Shown piece by piece: positions 1-8,989 of a DNA stretch of 64,000 bases (position 1 is its first letter; the number at the start of each line of letters is the position of its first letter). The stretch comes from Arthrobacter sp. UKPF54-2 (GTDB lineage Bacteria; Actinomycetota; Actinomycetes; Actinomycetales; Micrococcaceae). The position numbers were made by a program, and so were the translations under genes. Under the pieces are notes generated by a model. It was given only the letters and a program-made list of their open reading frames with translations, was not told where the DNA came from and did not search any database. Where the stretch lies: assembly GCF_007858535.1 (NCBI RefSeq), contig NZ_CP040174.1:1178001-1242000 (forward strand), in the 5' to 3' direction.

Positions 1-473
1 ATGCTGGTCACGACGCCGTCGCCGAGTTCCACGCGGAATTTCTCCAGCAGGCTCAGACTCAGCAGGCGCAACTGGGTGGCCCACGCCGTCGAATCGCAGC
101 GCACATGCAGGGTGGTGTCGGTGAAACTCTCCGGCGTGCAGTGCGCGGAAATTTCCGGGCCAACGAGGGCCGGCCACTGGGCCATGACCGATCCGACTGC
201 CACGGGTGAACTCCAGCCGCGTTCGGCCACCAGCCTGCCCACCACCTTGCCGAGCCCCAGCGGATCACGTCCGGTGCCGTGGAACTGGCTAAAACCGCGG
301 GTCCCCGCACTGCGCGCCGGCTTTTGTGTGCTCCCCGGCCGTGGCGGGGCCTTCCGCCGGATTTCCCCGCGGGCCGCGGCGGCGTCGCGCATCCGGTTCA
401 GCGCGGCCTGTGCGGCGTCGATGTCGTCAGGATCGCGGCCCGGCTGCAGGCCGCCGTCGGTATCCTTATTCAT
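1..473 (-). CDS. DUF721 / DciA-like protein (3' end outside window)
   Basis: The reading frame starts at ATG 473 and is still open at base 1, so 157 codons are visible and the C-terminus is missing. After a basic, Pro/Ala-rich N-terminus of about 75 residues comes the conserved DUF721 core: a W-P-x-L-V-G-P-E-I segment, then H-C-T-P-E, a short beta strand (L-H-V-R-C) and a W-A-T-Q-L-R helix. In other bacteria DUF721 proteins related to DciA help load the replicative helicase; in actinobacteria the gene habitually follows recF. The start overlaps the recF stop by four bases (ATGA), so translation is probably coupled. Family assignment is firm, while the helicase-loader role is inferred from the family. 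Confidence 0.82.
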   Translation of the reverse strand, partial: MNKDTDGGLQPGRDPDDIDAAQAALNRMRDAAAARGEIRRKAPPRPGSTQKPARSAGTRGFSQFHGTGRDPLGLGKVVGRLVAERGWSSPVAVGSVMAQWPALVGPEISAHCTPESFTDTTLHVRCDSTAWATQLRLLSLSLLEKFRVELGDGVVTS

Positions 474-1687
474 CGTTTGTCCGGCTCATCAATTCCTCCC
501 GGAATGACCTTCACCCGCCGTCCGGCCAGTTCGGCCGGGATATCGTCCTCGACGGCGGCGGTTACCAGGACCTGCTCCGCGCCGGAGACTATTGAAGCCA
601 GTTTACGCCGCCGCTGGACGTCGAGCTCGGCAAACACATCGTCCAGGATCAGGATCGGTGCCGACCCGCCTGTACGTGCATCGTCGAGCATCACGTAGTA
701 CGAGGCCAGGCGTAACGCCAGGCACATGGACCAGGTTTCCCCGTGCGAGGCGTACCCCTTGGCCGGGGCCTGGCCCAGGACCAGTTCCAGTTCGTCGCGG
801 TGCGGGCCCACGAGGGAAATGCCGCGTTCGAGTTCCTTGCGGCGGGAGGCCGCGAAGGCCCGGACATAACGTTCGGTGAGCTCCTCGATACTCAGCGGGC
901 GGAGGTCTTCGAGCCCGTCTGCCGGGACCGCACCCGGAACGGCGCCAGCGGCGGCGCCGGAGGATTCGCCGTCATCGTCAAGCGCCCCCTGCAGGGTGGA
1001 GCGGTAGACGGCGCCGGCCGCCTTGGACCCGTCGGTGAGCTGGGCGTAGGCGTTGTTAAGGTGGGGCTGCAGCCGTTCGACCAGTTCGAGCCGTGCGTGC
1101 AGGAGCTCGGCGCCGGCCCTGGCCATGTGTTGGTCCCAGACATCGAGGGTTGCCTCATGGCCGGCGGTGAATTTGCCGGCCCGGCCCGATTTCAGCAGGG
1201 CATTGCGTTGCTTCAGCACCCGGTCGTAGTCGCTGCGGGTGGCGGCGTGCCGCGGAACAAGGCTGACCAGCAGCTCATCCAGGAAACGGCGCCGGTTGGA
1301 CGGATCGCCCTTGACCAGGGCGAGGTCTTCCGGCGCGAAGAGCACGGTCTGGCAGATTCCCAGGATGTCCCGTGCACGCACCGGGTTGCTGCGGTTGATC
1401 CGCGCGCGGTTCGCGCGGCCGGCATTGATTTCCAGTTCCAGCACCGTGGACTGTTCACCGCGGACCAGCTTGGCCCGGATCATGGCCCGTTCGGTGCCAA
1501 ATCGCAGCAGCGGGGCGTCGGTGCTGACGCGGTGTGAGCTGAGGGTGGCGAGGTACCCGATCGCTTCCATCAGGTTGGTCTTGCCGATGCCGTTGGAACC
1601 GACGAGCACGGTGACCCCCGGTTTCAGGCTGAGGTCCACCTGGGCGTAACTGCGGAAATCCGTCAGCGAAAGTTGTTCTAGGTACAC
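470..1687 (-). CDS. recF: DNA replication/repair protein RecF
   Basis: A 405-residue SMC-like ATPase that binds gapped DNA and helps load RecA for gap repair and replication restart. The Walker A motif is GSNGIGKT at residues 30-37, the signature region contains SHGETW, and the Walker B/D-loop is LILDDVFAELD near the C-terminus. Residues about 245-265 are an Ala/Pro/Gly-rich insertion typical of high-GC actinobacteria. The start is GTG 1687, with only a weak GGAG upstream. It follows gnd with a 22-base gap and overlaps the DUF721 gene by four bases, giving a minus-strand run dnaN-gnd-recF-DUF721. Confidence 0.97.
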   Translation of the reverse strand: MYLEQLSLTDFRSYAQVDLSLKPGVTVLVGSNGIGKTNLMEAIGYLATLSSHRVSTDAPLLRFGTERAMIRAKLVRGEQSTVLELEINAGRANRARINRSNPVRARDILGICQTVLFAPEDLALVKGDPSNRRRFLDELLVSLVPRHAATRSDYDRVLKQRNALLKSGRAGKFTAGHEATLDVWDQHMARAGAELLHARLELVERLQPHLNNAYAQLTDGSKAAGAVYRSTLQGALDDDGESSGAAAGAVPGAVPADGLEDLRPLSIEELTERYVRAFAASRRKELERGISLVGPHRDELELVLGQAPAKGYASHGETWSMCLALRLASYYVMLDDARTGGSAPILILDDVFAELDVQRRRKLASIVSGAEQVLVTAAVEDDIPAELAGRRVKVIPGGIDEPDKR

Positions 1688-1709
1688 GCCGGTGTCAGGA
1701 CTCCAGGGA

Positions 1710-2594
1710 CTACTTGGCCGGCCGGGTGGCGTGGCCGCCGAACTGGTGGCGCAGCGCGGACACCATCTTCATCGCCGGCGAGCTGTCTTCGCGGGAGGAA
1801 AAGCGCGCGAACAGGGCTGCGGTGATGGCCGGGGCCGGGACCGCGTTGGCGATCGCTTCCTCCACGGTCCAGCGACCCTCGCCGGAATCCTCGACGTAGT
1901 CGTCGATCGATTCCAGCCCCGGATCCTCATCGAGGGCCTTGACCATCAGGTCCAGCAGCCAGGACCGGACGACGGTGCCCTTCTGCCAGGCCCGGAAAGT
2001 GCCCGGGAGATCGGTGACGATGTCTTTCGCCGCGAGGAGTTCGTAGCCTTCCGCGTAGGCCTGCATCAGTCCGTATTCGATGCCGTTGTGCACCATCTTG
2101 GCGTAGTGGCCGGCGCCAACGCCGCCCACGTGGACGAAGCTGTCTGCACGCTCACCTTCCGGCCGGAGTGCGTCAAAGACCGGGAGTGCCCGTTCGATGT
2201 CGGCAGCGTCGCCGCCGGCCATCAGTCCGTAGCCGTTCTGAAGGCCCCAAACGCCACCGGACACACCACAGTCAGCGAAGCGGATACCTAGTTCAGCCAG
2301 CGTGGCGGCGTGCTTCTGGTCTTCGGTGAAGCGCGAGTTTCCACCGTCAATCACGAGGTCGCCGGCGTCGAGCTTGCTGCCGAGTTCGGTGATCACGGCG
2401 TCGGTGACCTCGCCTGCCGGGACCATGACCCAGATGAGCCGGGGCGCAGGCACGGCGGCGATCAGCTCGTCAACACTGGCGACGTCGCTGACATCCGGGT
2501 TGCGGTCGTAGCCGGTGACTTCGATTCCACCCTTGCGCAGCCGCTCGCGCATGTTGAAACCCATTTTTCCGAGGCCGATCAGTCCGATGTGCAC
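1710..2594 (-). CDS. gnd: 6-phosphogluconate dehydrogenase, short bacterial type
   Basis: Oxidative decarboxylation of 6-phosphogluconate to ribulose 5-phosphate in the pentose phosphate pathway. The protein of 294 residues belongs to the short subfamily (about 300 residues rather than 470). It has the N-terminal Rossmann motif GLIGLGKMG, the substrate motif GVSGGVWG, and the catalytic stretch GAGHYAKMVHNGIEYG. I chose GTG 2594, 12 bases after AAAAGAG, because it puts the dinucleotide fold at the very N-terminus; an upstream in-frame extension to 2666 shows nothing conserved. NAD versus NADP preference cannot be read safely. Its place between recF and dnaN is unusual in bacteria generally but familiar to me from Micrococcaceae. 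Confidence 0.93.
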   Translation of the reverse strand: MHIGLIGLGKMGFNMRERLRKGGIEVTGYDRNPDVSDVASVDELIAAVPAPRLIWVMVPAGEVTDAVITELGSKLDAGDLVIDGGNSRFTEDQKHAATLAELGIRFADCGVSGGVWGLQNGYGLMAGGDAADIERALPVFDALRPEGERADSFVHVGGVGAGHYAKMVHNGIEYGLMQAYAEGYELLAAKDIVTDLPGTFRAWQKGTVVRSWLLDLMVKALDEDPGLESIDDYVEDSGEGRWTVEEAIANAVPAPAITAALFARFSSREDSSPAMKMVSALRHQFGGHATRPAK

Positions 2595-2773
2595 GGTGTG
2601 AACTCTTTTCTGCGCTGGGATTTCGGTTGTCGTTTGGGGCCCAGAACGACAACAGCCTGGGCCCACGCCGCCAGGGTTCCCTGGCCGTGGAGCCCCATCA
2701 GCGAGGGCCCCTGCCTGAGCTTGCGAAGGCTGGGAGCCGATGGGGACTTGCGAGGCGAGGGTGGCGGTGGGGA

Positions 2774-3898
2774 CTAGTTGGGCAGGCGGACCGGCATAAC
2801 AAGGTAACGGTAGTCGCCCTGGTCTTCGCCGTCTGCGTCCTGCTGGGCGGTGATCATCGCCGGCTTCGGGGCCGTGGTGAACGAGAACCGGACGAACTTG
2901 GTCTCGATGACGCTGAGGCCCTCGATGAGGTAGTGCGGGTTGAAGGCAACGGTGATGTCCTCGCCGGTCAGTTGCGCTTCAAGCTCTTCCGAGGCCTGGG
3001 CATCCTCGCCGGTTCCGGCGTCGAGGTGCAGTTGACCCTGCGTGAACGCGAGGCGCACCGGGGTGTTCCGTTCGGCCACGAGGGAGACGCGGCGAACGGC
3101 CTCGACCAGTTCCTGGGTCTGCACGGTGGCGTGGATCGGCGTGGAATCGGGGAACAGCGAGCGGATCTTCGGGTAGTCGCCGTCGACGAGCAACGACGTC
3201 GTGGTGCGGCCACCGCTCTCGAAACCGATCAGCCTGCTGTCGTCATCGGCAAGGGCGAGGTTGATGTCGCCACTGCCACCGAGGGTCTTGGCTACTTCGT
3301 TCAGGGTCTTCGCCTTGACCAGAGCGCTGGTGGAAATGCCGGGGGTGGCGGGCTTCCATGGAACTTCGCGCATGGCCAGACGGTAGCGGTCCGTCGCGAG
3401 CAGCGTGATGAGGTCGTCCTCGATTTCCATCCGGACGCCGGTGAGGATGGGCAGCGTGTCGTCCTTGCTGGCCGCGATGATCACCTGCGATACGGCCTGG
3501 GCGAAGGAATCACCCGGCACCGTTCCGCTGATTGGGGGCAGCGCGGGCAGCGGCGGGTATTCAGCTTCCGGCATGGTGGCCAGGTGGAAGCTGCTTCGGC
3601 GGCAGCTCAGCGTGACTTTGTTGCCGTCGGTCTCAATGTCGACGGGCGCTGAGGGCAGGCTGCGGCAAATGTCGGCCAAGAGGCGTCCGGAAACCAGGAT
3701 GGTGCCTTCGGTGCTGATGTCGGCGGGGATTTCCAAGCGGGCAGAGGTCTCGTAGTCAAAGCTCGAGAGGCTCACGGTGCCGGCCTCGGCCTTGAGGAGC
3801 AGGCCCGAAAGCACGGGAACGGGCGGCCGCGGAGACAACGACCGGGCGGCCCAGGTCACGGCTTCGGCCAGGACGTCCCGCTCGACTCTGAACTTCAC
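2774..3898 (-). CDS. dnaN: DNA polymerase III beta sliding clamp
   Basis: The ring-shaped clamp that tethers the replicative polymerase. It has 374 residues from GTG 3898, the usual length in actinobacteria, beginning VKFRVERDVLAEAV and ending YRYLVMPVRLPN; the C-terminal (Y)LVMPVRL stretch is the conserved clamp ending. An AAAGG sits upstream of this GTG, and the in-frame extension to 3946 is unconserved. It is transcribed away from dnaA's 3' end side, with the first oriC segment in the 589-base gap between the two genes. Confidence 0.97.
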   Translation of the reverse strand: MKFRVERDVLAEAVTWAARSLSPRPPVPVLSGLLLKAEAGTVSLSSFDYETSARLEIPADISTEGTILVSGRLLADICRSLPSAPVDIETDGNKVTLSCRRSSFHLATMPEAEYPPLPALPPISGTVPGDSFAQAVSQVIIAASKDDTLPILTGVRMEIEDDLITLLATDRYRLAMREVPWKPATPGISTSALVKAKTLNEVAKTLGGSGDINLALADDDSRLIGFESGGRTTTSLLVDGDYPKIRSLFPDSTPIHATVQTQELVEAVRRVSLVAERNTPVRLAFTQGQLHLDAGTGEDAQASEELEAQLTGEDITVAFNPHYLIEGLSVIETKFVRFSFTTAPKPAMITAQQDADGEDQGDYRYLVMPVRLPN

Positions 3899-4487
3899 GG
3901 AAGGGTGCCGCCTTTCATTGCTGCTGACATCGCTAAGAATCATCACTAAAAATCACACTGCTTTGGCGGTTCCGGACGTGGTGCCAGTTGCGCCAAAAAG
4001 GTAAGTGCATGCATCCCGGGCCGGCCCACCCGTCCCCGGTTCATCGGATCGAATGACAAGAGCGTGTCCGGGACGGACGCACTGCAGACAGCTTAGCCCC
4101 AAGAACCGAGTTCTCCCATCCCCGGGTTACACCAGTGTGGTTCAGGGCCGGGGTTCTGCACGGCCCCTGGGCCGGCCGGTGGAGAGTCGAGAAGAAACTG
4201 TTGTTTGAGGGAATTTCATTTTCTTGGGATTAGTAGTGTTAATAACTGCTGTGGAAACTGTGGATAACTCGATCTCGCAGTGCAGTTCCGCGGTTAAGCC
4301 CTGTTCATGGACTGTGGGTGGAGCAGGTTTTAAACAGGGTGTGGATGGGGACAACATTTTGGGCCGTCTCGCCGATCCACAGGCGCCTTAAGGGTTTTAA
4401 GCCCATTAACCGCGGTTGTCCCCTTAACTATCCACAGGGTTGTCCACAGTGCACTGTTAATAAGGTAAGAGTGCGCGGTGCGGGAGC
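3899..4487. other. oriC, dnaN-dnaA intergenic segment
   Basis: A 589-base gene-free gap between dnaN and dnaA containing DnaA boxes: a perfect TGTGGATAA at 4259-4267, TTGTCCACA at 4440-4448 (a common actinobacterial box), and near matches CTATCCACA at 4428-4436 and TGTGGAAAC at 4249-4257. Bases about 4200-4270 are clearly AT-richer than the surroundings and would suit the unwinding element. In Streptomyces and Mycobacterium the origin lies in this same dnaA-dnaN gap, which supports the call. The exact unwinding site cannot be read from sequence alone. Confidence 0.85.
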
Positions 4488-5909
4488 TCAGGAATTGCGC
4501 TGCTGCTGCTTGATCCGGTTGGTCAGCTCGGTGACCTGGTTGTAGATCACGCGGCGCTCCGCCATTAGTTCGCGGATCTTCCGGTCTGCGTGGATCACCG
4601 TGGTGTGGTCCCGGCCGCCGAGCTCCTGGCCGATCTTGGGCAGCGACATGTCGGTGAGCTCCCGGCACAGGTACATGGCGATCTGCCGCGCGGTCACCAG
4701 CGTCCGGGTCCGGGACTTGCTGCAGAGCTCCTCCATGCTGAGCTTGAAGTAGTCGGCAGTCTGGGTGAGGATCTGCGCTGAAGTGATCTCCTGGGCGCCG
4801 TCGTCGGTGATCAGGTCCTTGAGCACCATCTCGGCCAGGGCCACATCCACGGGCTGCCGGTTCAGGCTGGCGAAGGCCGTGACACGGATCAGCGCACCCT
4901 CAAGCTCGCGGATGTTGCTGGAGATCTTCGAAGCGATGTACTCCAGGGCATCGTCAGGCGCGGAGAGGCCCTCGCTCAGCGCTTTCTTCCGGAGGATCGC
5001 GATGCGGGTTTCCAGTTCCGGCGGCTGAATATCGGTCAGCAGACCCCACTCGAAGCGGGACTTCATGCGGTCCTCGAAGCCGGCCAGCAGCTTGGGCGGC
5101 TGGTCGGAGGTGATGACCACCTGCTTGTTGTTGTTGTGCAGGGCGTTGAAGGTGTGGAAGAACTCCTCCAGCGTCCGGTCTTTGCCGGCGAGGAACTGGA
5201 TGTCATCGATCAGTAGTACGTCGACGTTGCGGTACGTGGTTTTGAAGCTTGTACCCTCGTCGTCGCGGATGGAGTTGATGAAGTCGTTGGTGAACTCCTC
5301 GGAGTTCACGTAGCGGACCCGGATCCCGCTGTAGAGCCGGCGGGCGTAGTGGCCGATCGCGTGCAGCAGGTGGGTCTTGCCCAGGCCGGAGTCGCCGTAG
5401 ATGAACAGCGGGTTGTAGGCCTTGGCCGGTGCCTCGGCGACGGCGACGGCGGCCGCGTGCGCGAAACGGTTGGAGGAACCGATCACGAAGGTGTCGAACA
5501 CGTACTTCGGGTTGAGCCGGCCGAATTCGTGGGACGTGCTCGGCAGCATCGGCTGCGGTTTCAGTTCAACCAGGGGGTCGGCCACGAGGGACAGTTCGTC
5601 CGTGGGCTCGGGTTCGATGTGCAGCGGCACCAGATCGGTGTCGACGTCGATCGCGCAGCGGATCTCGTCGGAAAAGACATCGCGCAGGGCGTCGTCGAGG
5701 GCTTCCTTGACCTGGGTCTGCAGGACCTCGCGGGTGAGTTCGTTGGGGACGGCCACCAGCAGGGTGGACCCGATCAGGCCCTGGGCCTGGGCGAGGATCA
5801 CGAAGCCACGCTGCCGGGGGGTAACCCGGTGGTCGTTCTCCAGGAGGCTGACCACCCGCCGCCAGGAACTTCCGACGGTATTGGCGTGGTTGGCTTCGTC
5901 TACCGTCAT
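4488..5909 (-). CDS. dnaA: Chromosomal replication initiator DnaA
   Basis: AAA+ initiator that binds DnaA boxes and opens oriC. It has 473 residues from ATG 5909, preceded by GAGGAAC at a good distance; the codon before it is TTG, which I do not take as the start. Domain III has Walker A GDSGLGKT at residues 172-179 and Walker B LLIDDIQF. Domain IV carries the DnaA signature GGRDHTTVIHADRKI near the C-terminus. Domain II is short. It is flanked on both sides by DnaA-box clusters, including its own upstream region, which suggests autoregulation by DnaA. Confidence 0.98.
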   Translation of the reverse strand: MTVDEANHANTVGSSWRRVVSLLENDHRVTPRQRGFVILAQAQGLIGSTLLVAVPNELTREVLQTQVKEALDDALRDVFSDEIRCAIDVDTDLVPLHIEPEPTDELSLVADPLVELKPQPMLPSTSHEFGRLNPKYVFDTFVIGSSNRFAHAAAVAVAEAPAKAYNPLFIYGDSGLGKTHLLHAIGHYARRLYSGIRVRYVNSEEFTNDFINSIRDDEGTSFKTTYRNVDVLLIDDIQFLAGKDRTLEEFFHTFNALHNNNKQVVITSDQPPKLLAGFEDRMKSRFEWGLLTDIQPPELETRIAILRKKALSEGLSAPDDALEYIASKISSNIRELEGALIRVTAFASLNRQPVDVALAEMVLKDLITDDGAQEITSAQILTQTADYFKLSMEELCSKSRTRTLVTARQIAMYLCRELTDMSLPKIGQELGGRDHTTVIHADRKIRELMAERRVIYNQVTELTNRIKQQQRNS

Positions 5910-6377
5910 CAATCAGTTCCTCAAACCTTGCTTGTCTGCGTTGCCTGCAGCCACAGGACCCGGACCAGACTGCTGGTCCCGGGGTTAATCCACAGGGTTG
6001 TGCACAGTCCGTGGATAATCGGCTACTGGGACACTCTAGGGGATGAAAAGCCTAGAAGATAGCTGGGGTTAGCCCTGTGGATAATCACAACCGTGTAGTT
6101 CGAAATCGGGGCACGTGACGCACTTCATCCACAGGCTGACGGGCAGGTTAACCACAGCTGGGGACGGGCAGCTACGCAGCTCCCGGTTTGACTCGGGAGG
6201 CGTTTTTCCCCTAACGTTGTGAAGTCCTTTGTGTCCGCTTTTCGCCTCATTTGAATCTCTCCCCGACGCCTGCGTCTTGCGAGTCGAGGGTGGCGGCACA
6301 TACAAAACTTAGCGTCGGCCAGTTCTTCCCCTTTTTTGATCGGGTGGGCGCACCTTTGATCCACTGGAGTAACTAAC
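5910..6377. other. oriC, dnaA-rpmH intergenic segment with DnaA boxes
   Basis: A 468-base gene-free gap holding the divergent promoters of dnaA and rpmH and a second box cluster: perfect TGTGGATAA at 6076-6084, CGTGGATAA at 6010-6018, TAATCCACA at 5986-5994, TCATCCACA at 6125-6133, TTAACCACA at 6148-6156 and a weaker TTGTGCACA at 5998-6006. With the cluster on the other side of dnaA this gives a two-part origin layout. Which segment is melted first is not determinable here. Part of this cluster may serve dnaA autoregulation only. Confidence 0.75.
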
Positions 6378-6515
6378 GTGAGCAAGCGGACTTTTCAGCC
6401 GAATAACCGCCGTCGAGCCAAGAAGCACGGCTTCCGCCTTCGTATGCGTACCCGTGCCGGCCGTGCCATCCTGGCAGCCCGTCGTGGCAAGGGCCGCACC
6501 GAGCTGTCGGCCTAA
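6378..6515 (+). CDS. rpmH: Large ribosomal subunit protein bL34
   Basis: A 45-residue basic protein, [19 protein letters not shown] at the N-terminus and [12 protein letters not shown] at the C-terminus, the classic bL34 pattern. It starts at GTG 6378 with GGAG at 6366-6369. It is a structural protein of the 50S subunit. The position upstream of rnpA, and the divergence from dnaA, match the arrangement found in most bacteria. Confidence 0.98.
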   Translation: MSKRTFQPNNRRRAKKHGFRLRMRTRAGRAILAARRGKGRTELSA

Positions 6516-6556
6516 ATAACTGACTCGTCGGTCACCATCCCTATGCGAGTTGAACG

Positions 6557-6967
6557 GTGCTAGCCACCCGGAACCGTCTGAGGACCCCTACCGATTTTTC
6601 AACAACTGTACGTTCCGGCGTCCGCAATGGACGCCGGAACTTAGTGTTATATACGGCAGCTCTCGCTGCCGATGAACCAAGCCGGATCGGTTTCATCGTT
6701 TCCAAGAGTGTAGGGAACGCTGTTGTCAGGAACCTCGTTAAGAGGAGACTAAGAGAAGCCGGCGCCTTGTCGCTGCAGAAGTATCCCAGCGGGTTCGCTA
6801 TCGTGGTCCGGGCACTGCCCGCCTCGGCGGCAGCCGGCTGGGATGATCTGCTGGGCGACTATGACGCCGCTTTGCAGACAACCATGAAACGGTTGGGCAG
6901 CCGCCTTCCACAGGCCGCTTCTACAGTTTCTTACGAGACAACACAGGAAGGGACCCCGCGTGCGTAA
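6557..6967 (+). CDS. rnpA: Ribonuclease P protein component
   Basis: Basic 136-residue protein that assists the RNase P RNA in trimming tRNA 5' leaders. The RNR box is visible as GNAVVRNLVKRRLREA at about residues 51-66, and the N-terminal RLRTPTDF segment is also typical. It starts at GTG 6557 and overlaps the start of yidD by eight bases, so the two are probably translated together. Confidence 0.96.
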   Translation: MLATRNRLRTPTDFSTTVRSGVRNGRRNLVLYTAALAADEPSRIGFIVSKSVGNAVVRNLVKRRLREAGALSLQKYPSGFAIVVRALPASAAAGWDDLLGDYDAALQTTMKRLGSRLPQAASTVSYETTQEGTPRA

Positions 6968-7367
6968 CTCAACTGCCGCCGTCGTCCCCGTTCCTGGATC
7001 TCGTCTCAAATCCGCGGCAGCATGGCTCGGCCGGGCCCTCTGGAATCTGCCCCGCAACATCCTGATCCTGTTGCTGATGGCCTACCGTAAGGTGGTCTCT
7101 CCGCTGTATGGCCAGGTGTGCCGCTTTTTCCCCAGCTGTTCGGCGTACGCGCTCGAGGCCGTCACGGTGCACGGCGCCGTAAAGGGCAGCTGGCTTGCGG
7201 CCCGGCGCCTCTCGCGCTGCCACCCATGGAATTCCGGCGGTGTGGACCATGTCCCCGCCGGGCACCGGGAGTGGCCCGAGGGCCACACCCCCAGAATTGT
7301 TGTGCTCAACAACCCGGACAAGTACCTGGCTGTTGAGCCTGATGGAGAAGGCCGCTCGGCGGCCTGA
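6960..7367 (+). CDS. yidD: Membrane protein insertion efficiency factor YidD
   Basis: A small (135-residue) protein associated with YidC-dependent insertion of membrane proteins. The family core is present: Y-R-K-V-V-S-P-L-Y-G, then CRFFPSCSAYALEA, H-G-A-V-K-G, and CHPWNSGGVDHVP. A hydrophobic/amphipathic N-terminal helix (about residues 25-43) could peripherally anchor it. It starts at GTG 6960 inside the rnpA end and is followed by yidC after 16 bases. The C-terminus is about 45 residues longer than the E. coli protein, as is common in actinobacteria. Confidence 0.94.
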   Translation: MRNSTAAVVPVPGSRLKSAAAWLGRALWNLPRNILILLLMAYRKVVSPLYGQVCRFFPSCSAYALEAVTVHGAVKGSWLAARRLSRCHPWNSGGVDHVPAGHREWPEGHTPRIVVLNNPDKYLAVEPDGEGRSAA

Positions 7368-7383
7368 CGAATAGGGATATCGT

Positions 7384-8361
7384 ATGGACTTCTTTGAAAC
7401 AATCATGTTTCCGTTCAAGTGGCTGGTTTCCATCATCATGGTGGGCTTCCACGACGGACTGAGCGCCATCGGCCTCCCGGCCGCCAACGGCTGGACCTGG
7501 ACGCTGTCCATCATCGGGCTGGTGCTGGTCATCCGTGCCGCCCTGATTCCCGTGTTCGTCAAGCAGATCAAGGCACAGCGCGGCATGCAGCTGCTGCAGC
7601 CGGATTTGAAGAAGCTCCAGGACAAGTACAAGGGCAAGACCGATCAGCTCTCCCGCCAGGCCATGGCGCAGGAGCAGATGGCCATGTACAAGAAGCACGG
7701 CACCAACCCGTTCTCGGCCTGCCTGCCCATGCTGATCCAGATGCCGTTCTTCTTCGCCCTCTTCCAGGTGCTTTCGGGGATCAGTAACGCCAAGACCACC
7801 GGTAAGGGCATCGGCGCCCTGAGCCACGACCAGGTGGTGCAGTTCGACGAGTCCAGCATCTTCGGTGCTCCGCTGTCGGCCTCCCTGCTGCACGGCGGTG
7901 CCGGCGGCAATGACGTTGCTGTCTGGGTGCTCTCGATCGTGATGATCCTGGCCATGACGGCCTCGCAGTTCATCACCCAGAAGCAGATCATGGCGAAGAA
8001 CATGTCCGAAGAGGCCATGGCCAGCCCGTTCATGCGCCAGCAGAAGATGATGCTGTACATCCTGCCGCTCGTCTTCGGCATCGGCGGCATCAACTTCCCC
8101 ATCGGTGTCCTGATCTACTGGACCACGACGAACCTCTGGACCATGGGCCAGCAGTTCTTCGTCATCCGCCGCATGCCCACGCCGGGATCCCCCGCCGCCA
8201 AGGCCCTGGCCGAGCGCCGGGCCGCCAAGGGCCTCCCGTCCCTGCCCCTGATGGGTGCCAAGAAGGCCGACGCCGAGGCCGAAGCGGCAGCTGCTGCCGC
8301 CGCCGTTGCCGCCAAGAGCCAGCGGGTACAGCCGCAGCGCAAGAACAGGAAGAGGAAGTAA
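7384..8361 (+). CDS. yidC: Membrane protein insertase YidC/Oxa1
   Basis: Inserts membrane proteins alone or with SecYEG. At 325 residues it is the short Gram-positive/actinobacterial form without the large periplasmic domain. The YidC/Oxa1 core runs from about residue 35: a first core helix with the conserved Arg (LVLVIRAALIP), the cytoplasmic coiled hairpin (QRGMQLLQPDLKKLQDKYKG), then four further membrane helices. The tail is Ala-rich and ends in basic residues (RKNRKRK) that may contact the ribosome. The stop overlaps the jag start (TAATG). Confidence 0.97.
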   Translation: MDFFETIMFPFKWLVSIIMVGFHDGLSAIGLPAANGWTWTLSIIGLVLVIRAALIPVFVKQIKAQRGMQLLQPDLKKLQDKYKGKTDQLSRQAMAQEQMAMYKKHGTNPFSACLPMLIQMPFFFALFQVLSGISNAKTTGKGIGALSHDQVVQFDESSIFGAPLSASLLHGGAGGNDVAVWVLSIVMILAMTASQFITQKQIMAKNMSEEAMASPFMRQQKMMLYILPLVFGIGGINFPIGVLIYWTTTNLWTMGQQFFVIRRMPTPGSPAAKALAERRAAKGLPSLPLMGAKKADAEAEAAAAAAAVAAKSQRVQPQRKNRKRK

Positions 8362-8972
8362 TGTCCGCCGAGAGCACCGAACACGCCATTTCCGCCGAAG
8401 CCGCTTCCCAGCCCGAACTCCAGGACGATGTCCTGGCCGACGGCAGCACGGCGCAGAATGACACCGACGACGACGACGCCCGTGGCGCCGGTAAGGGCTC
8501 CTCGGCGAGCCGTCTCGAGGAAGAGGGCGACGTCGCCGCGGACTACCTCGAAGAGCTGCTCGACATCGCCGACATCGACGGCGACATCGACATCGAGGTC
8601 CGCAACGGACGCACCTACATCTCGATCGTCGCCGAGGAGGAGGGGTCCGGCCTCGAGAACCTGGTTGGTCGCGACGGCGAGGTACTCGAAGCCCTCCAGG
8701 AACTGACGCGCCTTGCGGTGCTGTCGGCGACGGAGAACCGATCACGCCTCGTGCTGGACATCAACGGTTACCGCGCAGACCGCGCCGGCGACCTGCAGCA
8801 GATCGCTGAAGACGCCATCGCCTCGGTCAAGGACACGGGCAAGGCCGTCGCACTGGCCCCGATGAGCGCTTACGAACGCAAGATCGTGCACGACGCAGTG
8901 GCTGATCTTGGCTATGTCAGCGAGTCCGAAGGCGAAGGTGCCGACCGGCACATCGTTGTCTCCGCAGACTGA
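8361..8972 (+). CDS. Jag/KhpB-like RNA-binding protein (KH plus R3H)
   Basis: A 203-residue protein with an acidic, disordered N-terminus (about 50 residues), a KH-like domain (about 55-135, containing LVGRDGEVLEALQ where the family has its GxxG-like loop) and a C-terminal R3H domain with the motif APMSAYERKIVHDAV. The family partners KhpA and binds RNA; in many bacteria the gene follows yidC. It is translationally coupled to yidC by a TAATG overlap. Specific RNA targets cannot be read from sequence. Confidence 0.93.
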   Translation: MSAESTEHAISAEAASQPELQDDVLADGSTAQNDTDDDDARGAGKGSSASRLEEEGDVAADYLEELLDIADIDGDIDIEVRNGRTYISIVAEEEGSGLENLVGRDGEVLEALQELTRLAVLSATENRSRLVLDINGYRADRAGDLQQIAEDAIASVKDTGKAVALAPMSAYERKIVHDAVADLGYVSESEGEGADRHIVVSAD

Positions 8973-8989
8973 ACCCGCGGAACAGCTTG

